A DNA stretch of 43,088 nt from Sphaerochaeta sp. UBA5849 (GCA_002432715.1 DJGJ01000021.1:35448-78535); one strand, 5' to 3'. Numbered from the stretch's first letter, positions 1-8,626 are shown. A program made the numbers and translations. Notes: a model not told the origin generated them from the sequence alone.

Positions 1-180
1 ACCCATCCATCCTATCGCAACCGTGGGTATGCCTCACAGGTAATGATCAGGTTATGCTCCCAGTGCTTCACCGACGGTTTGAGTTTTCTCTGCCTGTTCT
101 ACGACAATCCCCTGGCAGGTGCCATCTATCACCAACTGGGCTTTGAGACCATCGGGCGGTGGGGAATGATGAAATTTTGA
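1..180 (+). CDS. GNAT-family N-acetyltransferase, C-terminal part only
   Basis: The window opens inside this reading frame and shows its last 59 residues. The motif RNRGYAS is the acetyl-CoA pyrophosphate-binding loop (motif A, R-x-x-G-x-A) of GNAT acetyltransferases. The later stretch YDNPLAGAIYHQLGF is the usual motif B, in which an Asn and a Tyr lie before the final strand. The protein therefore probably transfers an acetyl group from acetyl-CoA to an amine, but the substrate cannot be read from this fragment. It ends seven bases before the stop codon of the convergent transaldolase-like gene, leaving no room for a separate terminator. The start and N-terminal half are outside the window. 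Confidence 0.8.
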   Translation, partial: THPSYRNRGYASQVMIRLCSQCFTDGLSFLCLFYDNPLAGAIYHQLGFETIGRWGMMKF

Positions 181-187
181 GTCTGAA

Positions 188-865
188 CTAGAGATCCAAC
201 AGCGTCTTATCCCCGTACACCTTTTGCCAATCATCGGCAAAGTCCTGCACTGCCTTCTGGATCGACGGCATGGCAAGGCCTGTTGAGAGCAGCTGAGGTT
301 TGACGGTGCAGCACCCTGCTCCACTTGCATAGGCGGTGGTCACCTCCGCAACATTGCGAAAGCTTGCAGCCAGCACCTGAGTTGAGCTTGTATTCGTCCA
401 AAGCAGTCCCGCCAGTTCCTTGATGACCCTTGCCGCCTCGATATCGAGGTTGAGCATCCGGTCATAGAAAACGGCGACATACCGCGCTCCGCTGAGCATC
501 GCAAGAATGCCCTGCATAGTGGAGAATACGGTGGAAGCAGTAATGTTCAAGCCCTCTTGGGCCAGCTGTTTGATGACCGAAAGACCGACCTCGGTTACCG
601 GAACGGCGATGAAGGTCCGTTCACCCAACTCTGATACCAAGTGGTGGGCTTCCCTGATCATCGTCTGGTGGTCAGCAGCCATCAGCTGCACATGCAAGTC
701 CCGTTCTTCCCCTATCAGAGTCCGAAGAGCTTTCAGATGCGACATAACATGCGTTTGGGCCAAGCGCGAGAGCATCGTTGGATTGGTGGTGACTCCCTTG
801 ATCGGGTAGCATTGCAGCGCATGTTCCACTTCAGCAAGATCAGCAGTATCAAGCAACAAATCCAT
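188..865 (-). CDS. Transaldolase / fructose-6-phosphate aldolase-like protein lacking the catalytic lysine
   Basis: This 225-residue protein has the length and order of motifs of the small transaldolase/FSA family (TIM barrel): LLLDTAD at the N-terminus with the conserved Asp6, GVTTNPT near residue 24, the LAASF strand near 165, and a DDWQ tail. Family enzymes form a Schiff base through a lysine in the strand usually written V-K-V/I-P-V/M-T. Here that strand reads FIAVPVT, with Ala87 where E. coli FsaA has Lys85. The codon is GCC on the coding strand and the frame is intact. It may be inactive as an aldolase, use another chemistry, or act as a sugar-binding protein. The start is supported by an AGAGGT site about nine bases upstream. 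The gene is divergent from the RhaS-like regulator. Confidence 0.8.
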   Translation of the reverse strand: MDLLLDTADLAEVEHALQCYPIKGVTTNPTMLSRLAQTHVMSHLKALRTLIGEERDLHVQLMAADHQTMIREAHHLVSELGERTFIAVPVTEVGLSVIKQLAQEGLNITASTVFSTMQGILAMLSGARYVAVFYDRMLNLDIEAARVIKELAGLLWTNTSSTQVLAASFRNVAEVTTAYASGAGCCTVKPQLLSTGLAMPSIQKAVQDFADDWQKVYGDKTLLDL

Positions 866-884
866 GGCAATACCTCTGTATGCA

Positions 885-895
885 GTGTGTCACAC
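885..895. promoter_or_regulatory. Palindrome in the divergent gap (candidate operator)
   Basis: GTGTG-T-CACAC is an 11-base perfect palindrome between the divergent transaldolase-like gene and the AraC-family gene. Its position would allow a regulator to act on both. There is only one copy here and no direct link to a known regulator, so the role is a guess. Confidence 0.25.
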
Positions 896-940
896 AATAT
901 AAAACTGGACAACTCCCTGCTATCGGTTCTTGACAAACAG

Positions 941-1828
941 ATGGGTATGGACAACCATTTCGGCATGAGTGAGACCATCCTTACCGAAAATTCATTCTTC
1001 TATGAGCCTACGATGCAGCTGAAAGTGATCAAGCGCGATCCCGAGCTGCCCTACCGGCTCCACAGCCATGAATTTCATGAGTTGGTCGTCGTCATCAGCG
1101 GCAGGGGCGTCAACTTCACAGCCACCGAGCAGATGCCGCTACGTGAAGGCTCCGTATTCTTCATCCCCCCCGGAGTTGAACACGGGTACAAGGATGTTGA
1201 AAACCTTGTCCTGTACAATATTCTCTATGGGCGAAACCTCATCACCCGACACGCCCTCGACCTCACGGAGCTGCCCGGGTTCTGTTCCCTATTCCTGCAA
1301 TCGGAACGCATCGAAGGACTTACCCTTTCCCCCTCCCAGATTGCGGAGCTCATACCCTTGGTCCAGCTCATGGAGAAGGAAGCCGACGACCAAAGCTATG
1401 GCTCAGGCTCGAGAACGCTCGCCTATGCCTACCTCATCGAGTTGCTTGTGCAACTATCGCGCATTTACGATCAAACCCCCCGGGAGACCAATCAAACCGC
1501 CCGCAGGCTTTGGGAAGTGATCTCCTACATGGACGGAAACCTCGACAAGGCCCTTACAACCGAGGACCTTGTCACCATTGCAAACATGAGCACCAGCACG
1601 CTCAACCGCTGTTTCAAGCAGAGCACCGGCCTCTCGCCGATTGAGTTTCACATCCACAAGCGCATCGCCTACGCATGCTCGCTCATCCAGGAACGAGGCT
1701 TGTCCATGGGACAGGTCAGTGAGGCATGCGGGTTCAAAGACCCGAATTACTTCTCCCGCCAGTTCCGCAAGGTCATGGGGATGAGCCCCAAGCAGTACCA
1801 ACGCATCTTCACCAGCCGCTTTACGTAA
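941..1828 (+). CDS. AraC-family transcriptional regulator, RhaS/RhaR-like
   Basis: The protein (about 295 residues) has an N-terminal cupin sugar-sensing domain (HSHEFHELVVV, then VFFIPPGVEH) and a C-terminal AraC double helix-turn-helix. The second helix-turn-helix is clear (VSEACGFKDPNYFSRQFRK, ending MSPKQYQ). The domain order and the phrase LVLYNILYG resemble E. coli RhaS. The frame stays open far upstream into the divergent neighbour, so the start is uncertain. ATG at 941, 947 and 965 are all possible and none has a strong ribosome site. The 3' end overlaps the convergent SulP gene by eight bases. It may control the divergent transaldolase-like gene, but the target is not shown by the sequence. 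Confidence 0.85.
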   Translation: MGMDNHFGMSETILTENSFFYEPTMQLKVIKRDPELPYRLHSHEFHELVVVISGRGVNFTATEQMPLREGSVFFIPPGVEHGYKDVENLVLYNILYGRNLITRHALDLTELPGFCSLFLQSERIEGLTLSPSQIAELIPLVQLMEKEADDQSYGSGSRTLAYAYLIELLVQLSRIYDQTPRETNQTARRLWEVISYMDGNLDKALTTEDLVTIANMSTSTLNRCFKQSTGLSPIEFHIHKRIAYACSLIQERGLSMGQVSEACGFKDPNYFSRQFRKVMGMSPKQYQRIFTSRFT

Positions 1829-3473
1829 GCGACTCCAAGGCTGTCACAGCCGACGAGAAGAACTTGTCCTGTCCTACCAACTCGTAGAAACCGAGACGCT
1901 TCATCAGCGACTGCACCGAAGGCTGCAGACCACAGAACAGCACATCAACGGAGTTCTTCCTGCACATGTTCACAATCTCGACAAACTCATTGATGGAGCT
2001 GTGATCGATGGTGTGCACGCCGCGGAGACTGAATATGATGCGGCCGACTCCTTCGGCAAGCAAGTTCTCCACAACCTTGGTCAGTTGGTCTTGGCTGCCG
2101 AAGAACAGCGAACCATCAACATACACAACCTTTGTAGCAGCATCGTAGGTTCCGAGTTCGGGGGTGACTGGATCAACCTCGATTGAGATATGATGGCTTC
2201 GGATGATGAACATCACCATGGAGAAAATCAGACCGATGAGAATGGCGATGGTAAGATCGAAGACCACCGTCGCCACCATGGTTATAAGGAACTGGGCCAT
2301 CGAAGTCTTGATCTTCTTGGAGAAAATCTGACGAATGGAGTGCCACTCGTTCATTCTCCAAGCAGTTACCATCAACACGCCGGCCAAGGAAGCTAGAGGA
2401 ATCCTGCTCATATAGGGTGAGAGCAGGAACATCGAGGCCAACAGCCCGATTGCATGGACGATACCTGTCAGACGAGTCTGCTGCCCGCTCTTGATAGCCA
2501 CCGAAGTACGGGCTATTGCTGCTGTGGCAGGAATTCCTCCAAAGAAGGGGATGATGACATTGCCGATGCCCTGGGCATACAGTTCACGGGTGGCATTGAG
2601 CTTCTCTCCCTTCATTTTCCCGGCGGAGCTGCCGCAGAGCAGGCTTTCCACCATGCCGAGTGCTGCAATGGAAATTGCCGGGGAGATGTATTGGGTCAAC
2701 TCCCGGATGGGAAGCGCGAACAAATGCAATCTGTTCTCGCCCATCAAAGAACGGGGAATCAGGCCGACTTCCTTCACCGGAAGGTCAAGAAGCATCTGCA
2801 CGACCAAGGTGATGATGATGCCAAGCAGACTTGCAGGGAATCTGGCATTCCATTTCTTAGGCCAGAGAATCATGAGCAGCACCACAAACAAGCCATAGCC
2901 CAAAGTAGCGAGGTCGATGGGAAATCCCAGCGAAGTATAGGAGAGCAGCTTGGCCAGCGCACTTTCCCCGCTGCTGACTGTTCCAAAAAAGTTGTCGATT
3001 TGGCCCAAGGCGATAATGACGGCAATCCCACTGGTAAAGCCGGTAACAACCGGGCTGGGGATGTAGGAGACCAAAGATCCTACTTTCAGATAGGCCGCTG
3101 CCAGGAGAATCAGACCGCTGAGGAACCCTGCAATGAAGACTCCTTCGGCGCCGTGGCGGGCAACCAGGCTGACCAGAATGGCAGCCATGGCCCCCGTGGG
3201 CCCTGAAATCTGGAACGAAGCTCCACCCAGAGCCCCAATGATGAATCCTGCCAGAATTGCGGTGATCAGACCGCTGGCAGCATCCAAGCCAGAACTCACT
3301 CCGAAGGCAAGGGCCAGCGGCAGGGCAACGGCGGTAACCGTCAGTCCTGCCAGGATGTCCTTGGATAATTTGGTCACGGAATAATCAGAGAACTCACGCG
3401 ACAAATCCTTGAAAAAGGCGAAATTGCTCAGCAAGCTACTTTCACGCACCCCACCCACCCCCATAACTACCAT
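1821..3473 (-). CDS. SulP-family anion transporter with C-terminal STAS domain
   Basis: This protein of about 550 residues has a hydrophobic core of many membrane segments typical of SLC26/SulP carriers (LAGLTVTAVALPLALAFG near the start, then ISGPTGAMAAILVS) and a cytoplasmic STAS domain over roughly the last 110 residues (VVYVDGSLFFGS, and TIDHSSINEF at the usual STAS Ser/Asp loop). Family members carry sulfate, bicarbonate, dicarboxylates or other anions in the inner membrane. The ion cannot be inferred here. The exact start is unclear: TTG, ATG and GTG codons at the N-terminus lie in frame and none has a clear ribosome site. The gene stands alone on its strand and overlaps the regulator at 941-1828 tail to tail. 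Confidence 0.9.
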   Translation of the reverse strand: MVVMGVGGVRESSLLSNFAFFKDLSREFSDYSVTKLSKDILAGLTVTAVALPLALAFGVSSGLDAASGLITAILAGFIIGALGGASFQISGPTGAMAAILVSLVARHGAEGVFIAGFLSGLILLAAAYLKVGSLVSYIPSPVVTGFTSGIAVIIALGQIDNFFGTVSSGESALAKLLSYTSLGFPIDLATLGYGLFVVLLMILWPKKWNARFPASLLGIIITLVVQMLLDLPVKEVGLIPRSLMGENRLHLFALPIRELTQYISPAISIAALGMVESLLCGSSAGKMKGEKLNATRELYAQGIGNVIIPFFGGIPATAAIARTSVAIKSGQQTRLTGIVHAIGLLASMFLLSPYMSRIPLASLAGVLMVTAWRMNEWHSIRQIFSKKIKTSMAQFLITMVATVVFDLTIAILIGLIFSMVMFIIRSHHISIEVDPVTPELGTYDAATKVVYVDGSLFFGSQDQLTKVVENLLAEGVGRIIFSLRGVHTIDHSSINEFVEIVNMCRKNSVDVLFCGLQPSVQSLMKRLGFYELVGQDKFFSSAVTALESLT

Positions 3474-3540
3474 TGTATGATTATGGGCCAAGCATAGAAC
3501 TTTCGCTTCACTAGCTCAAGTGACTGAAAGTGCTGCTTTC

Positions 3541-3912
3541 TTACTTCTTGGGCACAATCTCCAACCAATATCCATCGGGATCCACGATGAAATAAATGCC
3601 CATGTTGGTATTCTCATAACAGATGCACCCCATAGCACGATGCTTGGCACGGGCGGCCTCCATGTCATCAACCTCGAAAGCCAAATGGAACTCATTGTCC
3701 CCCAGATTGTAGGTGCCTTTCTCCCAATTGCGCAACCAGGTAAGCTCCAGCTGATGCTTCGATTGTCCATCACCAAGGAAAACAAGAATAAAGGAGTTGT
3801 CGGCGGCGACCTTGCGTCGGACCTCGACCAAGCCAAGAGCCTCCTTATAGAAAGCAAGAGACTTATCCAAATCGGTGACATTGAAATTATTATGGGCGAA
3901 TGTGAATTTCAT
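3541..3912 (-). CDS. VOC-family (glyoxalase-like) protein
   Basis: This 123-residue protein has the paired beta-alpha-beta-beta-beta modules of the vicinal oxygen chelate fold: a first module starting HNNFNVTDLDKSLAFYKEALG and a second ending YFIVDPDGYWLEIVP. Possible metal ligands include His and Glu at the first strand, at ELTW, at EFHLAFEV and at LEIV, as in lactoylglutathione lyase (GloA). A real glyoxalase I role is possible, but substrate is uncertain because the family also includes dioxygenases and epimerases. The start is set by a GGAGGA site just upstream. The ATG overlaps the stop of the metallohydrolase gene in an ATGA arrangement, so the two are translationally coupled. Confidence 0.85.
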   Translation of the reverse strand: MKFTFAHNNFNVTDLDKSLAFYKEALGLVEVRRKVAADNSFILVFLGDGQSKHQLELTWLRNWEKGTYNLGDNEFHLAFEVDDMEAARAKHRAMGCICYENTNMGIYFIVDPDGYWLEIVPKK

Positions 3913-4595
3913 AGATTCCTCCAGGTTTGTATTTCGTTTGTGAGTTGCAGTACCTCTACACCCGTATCTTTCAGCTCGGCCTTCAGGTTTGCACACACTG
4001 AGCTATCCTTCCAAAAGTGCATGGGGATCAGGGTCTTGACCTTCACCCTCTCTACGAGGTCCTTCGCCCCCAGGCTGTAGAAAGGTCCGAGCCGTGGGTC
4101 CACAGGTACGAATGCAATGTCGAGCTTGGTGGGAAGCAACTTGAGTTCAGCGTGGTAATCACGCTTCATCTGTTGGTTGTAAGCCTCACTCTCACCCTCC
4201 CAATGCCAGTGGTTGAGATCCCCTGCATAGTAAATGGTCCTGCCCTCGGCCTGTATGACAAAAGCAACACCCTCGTCGGTGGAAGCCAGGGTCCTGACCG
4301 CCACATCATGGATGCTGATCTCCTCATAGCTTCCCATCCAACGGACCTGTACATGGTGCGGCACCAGGTGGGTGGCGATATCGGAAGAGAGAATGAACAC
4401 CGTAGGCCCCCCCTGCCTTTGGGCAAGAGAGAAAATCGCCTCGTTGAAGTGGTCTCCATGCCGATGACTGGAAAACACCAACAGGCACTTCTTCTCATCC
4501 GGAAGCTCCAAAGGCCCTCCTGTGTAATCGAAGAGGAGCAACGCATGCTCTGCTTCGAGCAGAAAGGTGCTATGAAATAGGTATGTGCAATTCAT
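3909..4595 (-). CDS. Metallo-beta-lactamase-fold hydrolase (MBL superfamily)
   Basis: The protein has about 228 residues. The HxHxDH zinc motif is at residues 44-49 (HRHGDH), followed by YAGDLNHW, which supplies the bridging Asp, and LIPMHFW, which supplies a late His. The start at MNCTYLFHST fits the usual first strand of the fold. An upstream in-frame extension would run into the divergent gene and is not favoured, although the ribosome site at 4595 is weak. Such proteins hydrolyse esters, lactones or phosphodiesters, and the substrate is not clear. Its coupling to the VOC gene suggests a shared role, perhaps in detoxifying reactive carbonyl compounds (inference). Confidence 0.85.
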   Translation of the reverse strand: MNCTYLFHSTFLLEAEHALLLFDYTGGPLELPDEKKCLLVFSSHRHGDHFNEAIFSLAQRQGGPTVFILSSDIATHLVPHHVQVRWMGSYEEISIHDVAVRTLASTDEGVAFVIQAEGRTIYYAGDLNHWHWEGESEAYNQQMKRDYHAELKLLPTKLDIAFVPVDPRLGPFYSLGAKDLVERVKVKTLIPMHFWKDSSVCANLKAELKDTGVEVLQLTNEIQTWRNL

Positions 4596-4624
4596 ACTAT
4601 AACCATGGACGAACAAAAGCTTGC

Positions 4625-4652
4625 TGTCAAGTAAGGGCACATATGCTATAGT
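4625..4652 (+). promoter_or_regulatory. Candidate sigma70-type promoter
   Basis: TGTCAA at 4625-4630 and TATAGT at 4647-4652 are separated by 16 bases and lie 20 bases before the start of the 258-residue protein gene. The -10 element is good and the -35 element is poor. No experimental evidence. Confidence 0.35.
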
Positions 4653-4672
4653 GGGCAATCGGGAGGAAGCAT

Positions 4673-5449
4673 ATGCACCTTGAAATTCAGGACAAGGATC
4701 GAAACGTAGTAGGAAAGAGTGTAGCAAGTGGGTATGGATGCGCCTTGGTGCACCAAACTGGCTACAACGAGGGAGACCAGATAGTCATCCATGTCCCCCA
4801 CTGCGGCCTCTACCAGATCCAGCTTGACGAGTCTTTGGGCAGCCATATTGTCTATCTCAAGGAAGAAGCCCGCTATGCCATCCCGTGCCAGCCTGCACAG
4901 CGCACCTGCTATCCAGCCCAGGCTTTCTCGGGCGGCATGCATCTGCTCACCCTTTCCAAGGCCGGACAAGCCGGTCGAAGAAACCTTGCCCTCAATCCGT
5001 ACGACCACCATCGCACCAGCGGCCTGTTCCCCCACGCAAAGGCCAATGTGGAGACGCGCGGGGAGATGGTCTTTGCAGCACGCAATGCAATCGACGGGAA
5101 CTTCACCAACCACAGCCATGGAGAGTATCCCTTTGAGAGCTGGGGAATAAACCGCGACCCCAAGGCCGAGCTCACCCTCGACTTCGGCAGACCTGTTCTC
5201 ATTGATGAGATCAGGCTGACCATCCGCGCCGACTGGCCGCATGACAGCTGGTGGACCGAAGCGAAGGCGACCGACAACGAAGGCCGGACGCATGTCTTTC
5301 AGCTCCAGAAGGATCCCCTTCCCCAACGCTTTCCGATCAAGCCGGCGGTGGTGACCAGCCTCACCCTCCATGACCTGAAGAAGGAAGCGAGCGACCCCTC
5401 CCCCTTCCCGGCCCTCACCCAACTTGAAGTCTGGGGTGTCGAAGCCTAG
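4673..5449 (+). CDS. Uncharacterised protein with a predicted galactose-binding-like (F5/8 type C) domain
   Basis: This 258-residue protein has no signal peptide or membrane segment, so it should be cytoplasmic. The second half looks like a discoidin/CBM32-type jelly roll: NLALNPYDHH, then AIDGNFTNHSHG, then AELTLDFGRPVLIDEIRLTI, then QLEVWGVEA. That is the order seen in F5/8 type C domains, where the AxDGN turn often binds metal. The first half (about residues 1-100) is not recognised. A strong GGGAGGAAGC ribosome site sets the start. It overlaps the DUF5054 gene by four bases tail to tail. The context suggests binding or processing of sugar substrates inside the cell, but no enzyme activity can be named. 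Confidence 0.7.
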   Translation: MHLEIQDKDRNVVGKSVASGYGCALVHQTGYNEGDQIVIHVPHCGLYQIQLDESLGSHIVYLKEEARYAIPCQPAQRTCYPAQAFSGGMHLLTLSKAGQAGRRNLALNPYDHHRTSGLFPHAKANVETRGEMVFAARNAIDGNFTNHSHGEYPFESWGINRDPKAELTLDFGRPVLIDEIRLTIRADWPHDSWWTEAKATDNEGRTHVFQLQKDPLPQRFPIKPAVVTSLTLHDLKKEASDPSPFPALTQLEVWGVEA

Positions 5450-7506
5450 GTAAAGCGAATGGTGCTTTGGCCATCCTCCTCATACCAAAGGGGGAAGTTG
5501 GTGTTCCAGATGTTGTTGTACAGGTTGAAATGAAAAACTCCATCGACTTGGGGCAGTTCATCATCGAAGCAGAGCAGCTTCCTTCGGCTAAGTGAAACCA
5601 ACGGGGAATCGAGGTTTTCAACAAGCAGTCTCCTCCCCTTGTTTTCATACACAAGACCTTCAACGGCGTGGATCGACCGGGCCCCTTTTGAGACAGTCGA
5701 ATCCAAAGGCAGTTCCTGAGAGAGCTTGAGCATGCGCCAGGTCCCCCCGGCTTCGGTCTGCAACCCCACCGACAGCCACAGAGCCTCGGGTAGGCGGGTC
5801 GCCTCCTTCCTGCTCCAGGCAAGCGTCATTTCAAGAAGTTTTCCCTCCTTGCTGAATCGATACAAAATCTGCACGCATCTCGGCGCCCCCCTCGGACTCT
5901 CCTCCTCAGCCTCAAGCGTAGCACAAAGCTCAACCGTTGCAGGACCATCCAATCGAACCAGATTTTTCAGTCTCCCCTTGCAGAGGCGATGCTCGACCTT
6001 CGGCTGTACAGCCTCCATGCCAGGCTTGCCATAGTCTGCAAGAATCCAATCCCTGCCTGCATCAAAGTTGCGGTTGTACTGGTGATGGAAGGCATCGTAA
6101 TCCTCGGCACTGAAGCTCTCATATCGGTATGCCCCGATACCCTCCCCCTTGACTGATTCAGTCCCGTCTGCAGTACGCAGCGAGGCTATGCTGCCGTCAT
6201 CGGCAACGACAACCTGAGACGATCCAATCCGGATAGGCGTATGTGACGATAGCCGATTTGCCGCTGTTTGATTGCAAGCAGTCCTGATGTCCAGCGGTTT
6301 CAGGACATCGATTGCCTCAATCTGCAGGTTGTGAGGAAGCGAAGCAACCGCTTCATCCAGATACGACCTCTGTTCCTGATGACTGAGGGAAAAGACTGAA
6401 TACCTGCGTGTCGATCGTCGTTGGTCCTGTGTTCCGAAGATGTGGGCATACTCTTTTTGGGCGAATGCTTCTATGAATTGGTAGGCGGGAGAAACAGCTG
6501 ATGCAGAGACTACATCCAACTCCCGCGCCCGGTGGAAATCATCGATAGCATAGTTGGTGTAATCGCCCAGGTACTTTTTGAAATCCATGCCCCACGTATG
6601 CTCGCATATCATCAAGAGCTGATCCATGAAACAGTCGCTACCCAGCACGTCGGGTTTCGTCTTCGCCCACGCAAGCAGGCGTTTCAAACACCTGACTTTG
6701 TAAGGGTCGCTGCCTATGCCATGTATCCAGGTATCCCCGATCTCGGCTTTTACTACAGGAAGCGTATGCTTGAATGGAAGGATGGCACGGGCATACGAAG
6801 AGAGATCGCTTGCCTGAATCGTTGCTCCAGGATATTTTTTTCTCAACGTTTCAAAGACGGCGTACACCTGCCGGACGTCAGGCGGTCCAGCGTTGTCGGC
6901 ACTGTTCTCGATGACCAGGACATCCTGCAGTTCTCCAATCGGCTCCGAGGAGCCGTAGGAGGCATCGTACTGAACCATCACCTCCTCTCCCGTGGGAGCC
7001 TTCCACACAAAAAGAGGAGGCACATCGGGCAGAGGAGACCCTCCGTTGACCCCGATGTGGAGAAACTGCACCCCGGCTTTTGCAAGGTAGGGAACCAAGG
7101 CAAGGGTATGACCGGGGACATCCGTCATTTTGGCTGCAATTGTTGCATGTCCGAACCGGGCGTCGAGGTTCTTTGACAAGGAGAGTGCATACTCAGCCAA
7201 ACTGCTGTTCATCAATTCCGTATGCGTGGTGAACGGCAGGGCGTGCCAGGTGATGTCACCCGCCTCAATCGCTTCAACGAACAAAGCCCGATCCTGCTCA
7301 TCTGCATGCTGCAGGTAGTTCTTGACCAACCAACTGCCGGTTGTCCAAACCAGGCGCTCATTTGCGTGTGCATCACGCAGTTGCTTTGCCACCCTGATCG
7401 CCTGGGGGATGAACTGCTTGTGATACCGTTCGATGGTTCTCGCAGCCAAATCAGTAAAACCAATATCCAAATGGGTCTTGAAAACCACGTGCACGGTTTT
7501 GATCAT
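5446..7506 (-). CDS. DUF5054 protein (GH38-like glycosidase fold)
   Basis: The protein has about 686 residues starting MIKTVHVVFK. The N-terminal motif KTHLDIGFTDLA resembles the zinc-binding HxD strand of GH38 alpha-mannosidases. MTDVPGHTLALVPYLAKAGV resembles the region carrying the GH38 nucleophile Asp (here Asp-Val-Pro-Gly-His), and IGDTWIHGIGSDPYK continues the barrel. I recognise this as the DUF5054 family, which has no settled function. It is probably a cytoplasmic glycoside hydrolase, since there is no signal peptide. The start is chosen at the ATG preceded by AAGGAGAG. It is divergent from the AraC gene at 7575, which may control it as well as the transporter downstream of that gene. 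Confidence 0.8.
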   Translation of the reverse strand: MIKTVHVVFKTHLDIGFTDLAARTIERYHKQFIPQAIRVAKQLRDAHANERLVWTTGSWLVKNYLQHADEQDRALFVEAIEAGDITWHALPFTTHTELMNSSLAEYALSLSKNLDARFGHATIAAKMTDVPGHTLALVPYLAKAGVQFLHIGVNGGSPLPDVPPLFVWKAPTGEEVMVQYDASYGSSEPIGELQDVLVIENSADNAGPPDVRQVYAVFETLRKKYPGATIQASDLSSYARAILPFKHTLPVVKAEIGDTWIHGIGSDPYKVRCLKRLLAWAKTKPDVLGSDCFMDQLLMICEHTWGMDFKKYLGDYTNYAIDDFHRARELDVVSASAVSPAYQFIEAFAQKEYAHIFGTQDQRRSTRRYSVFSLSHQEQRSYLDEAVASLPHNLQIEAIDVLKPLDIRTACNQTAANRLSSHTPIRIGSSQVVVADDGSIASLRTADGTESVKGEGIGAYRYESFSAEDYDAFHHQYNRNFDAGRDWILADYGKPGMEAVQPKVEHRLCKGRLKNLVRLDGPATVELCATLEAEEESPRGAPRCVQILYRFSKEGKLLEMTLAWSRKEATRLPEALWLSVGLQTEAGGTWRMLKLSQELPLDSTVSKGARSIHAVEGLVYENKGRRLLVENLDSPLVSLSRRKLLCFDDELPQVDGVFHFNLYNNIWNTNFPLWYEEDGQSTIRFT

Positions 7507-7574
7507 ACTCAGATTCTCTCCTTCTGCTTGCATGAAGGCCCCAACAAATGCATACTGCGTAGAGAGGATTTACC

Positions 7575-8474
7575 GTGGACACCGAACTGAACAAAGCTTC
7601 CAGGCGCCTGTCTGAGCTTCCCATCAGCATTGAACTTTCCGGCTTCACCATCGATGTGCAGTGGTTTCGCATCATGCAAAAATCGGGGCAGTGGGAGATT
7701 GAACGTCATGCCCACTCCAGTTTTGAATTCCATATCATTGCCCGTGGCTCCTGCACAGTCGCCACCGACACTCACTCCTTCGTTGCCGAAGCGGGAAGTT
7801 TCTACCTTACCGCTCCGGGTGTGTACCACCAGCAATGGTCCCTCTCCGATGAAGACCTGGTCGAGTACAGTCTTGACTGCACCTTCCGTCCTCGAAAAGA
7901 GAGCACAGGATCGGCAAGTGAATGGGTGCAGCTGCATGAGTTCTTCCTCTCCTGTGCCTGCCTTCCTGTCAAAGACACCAGCGGCGTCATCGCCCTGTTC
8001 GAACAAGCCATCGATGAGGCACTTGAGCTGAAACCCGGCTACTCGATAATCATCCACTCCCTTGTTCCCTCCATCCTGGTCGCTGCTGCACGAAGCATGG
8101 GCCTGCACACCAATCCATCCAACGCCAAAGAGAAGAGCAGGATGGATATGATCGCCGATTTTGTCGAGGACAACATCTTCAGACCCATCAGCCCTGCCGA
8201 TATCGCCGCCTTCATGAACCTCAGCGAGAAACAAGTCTCCCGCATCGTGTTTGCATCCGAAGGGTATTCGACCAAGCGATTCATCACGTTGGCAAAAATC
8301 GAGCAGGCCAAGAAAATGCTCACCTCAACCTCATACTCCCTGAGCGAAATCTCCAAGGAGCTGGGCTTTGCAACAACCAGTTACTTCAATACGGTTTTTC
8401 GGAAAACCGAGGGAGTTACACCTGGTGTGTATCGTGGGCAGATTCTGGAGAAGCTCGATATACATCATACATAA
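7575..8474 (+). CDS. AraC-family transcriptional regulator with cupin sensor domain
   Basis: This 299-residue protein starts at a GTG codon preceded by AGAGAGGA. Residues about 35-100 form a cupin domain (ERHAHSSFEFHIIARG, FYLTAPGVYHQ). Residues about 195-290 form the AraC DNA-binding domain (ISPADIAAFMNLSEKQVSRIV; then SEISKELGFATTSYFNTVFRKTEGVTPGVYR). It lies directly upstream of, and on the same strand as, an LplB/YtcP-type transporter operon and divergent from the DUF5054 gene. It is the natural candidate activator of both. A perfect 15-base direct repeat, the typical form of an AraC-family site, lies between it and the transporter genes. Confidence 0.9.
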   Translation: MDTELNKASRRLSELPISIELSGFTIDVQWFRIMQKSGQWEIERHAHSSFEFHIIARGSCTVATDTHSFVAEAGSFYLTAPGVYHQQWSLSDEDLVEYSLDCTFRPRKESTGSASEWVQLHEFFLSCACLPVKDTSGVIALFEQAIDEALELKPGYSIIIHSLVPSILVAAARSMGLHTNPSNAKEKSRMDMIADFVEDNIFRPISPADIAAFMNLSEKQVSRIVFASEGYSTKRFITLAKIEQAKKMLTSTSYSLSEISKELGFATTSYFNTVFRKTEGVTPGVYRGQILEKLDIHHT

Positions 8475-8605
8475 ATGTCTAAAAATTTACAAATATAAAA
8501 TTGACTTTTGACTGAAATTTCATACTTTACAAACCTCTTTTCACTATATTGTATAGTTTTATGACTATAAGACATGGCAAATATTGTTAAAAATGTCTAA
8601 AAATT
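8473..8605. repeat. Direct repeat pair upstream of the transporter operon
   Basis: The 15-mer AAATGTCTAAAAATT occurs twice without mismatch, at 8473-8487 and 8591-8605 (118 bases start to start). The first copy begins at the stop codon of the AraC gene. The second ends about 46 bases before the best -10 element. The gap is strongly A+T rich. AraC-family proteins commonly bind direct repeats, sometimes as a DNA loop, so this is a candidate binding pair. An imperfect hairpin-forming sequence (TATAGT/ACTATA, 8552-8569) lies between the copies. Confidence 0.45.
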
Positions 8606-8626
8606 GAAATCTTAACAACTTTTTAT

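Noticed and set aside
641..940. Upstream extension of the RhaS-like regulator
   Set aside because: It would overlap the divergent transaldolase-like gene by more than 200 bases, and the extra residues do not resemble the family.
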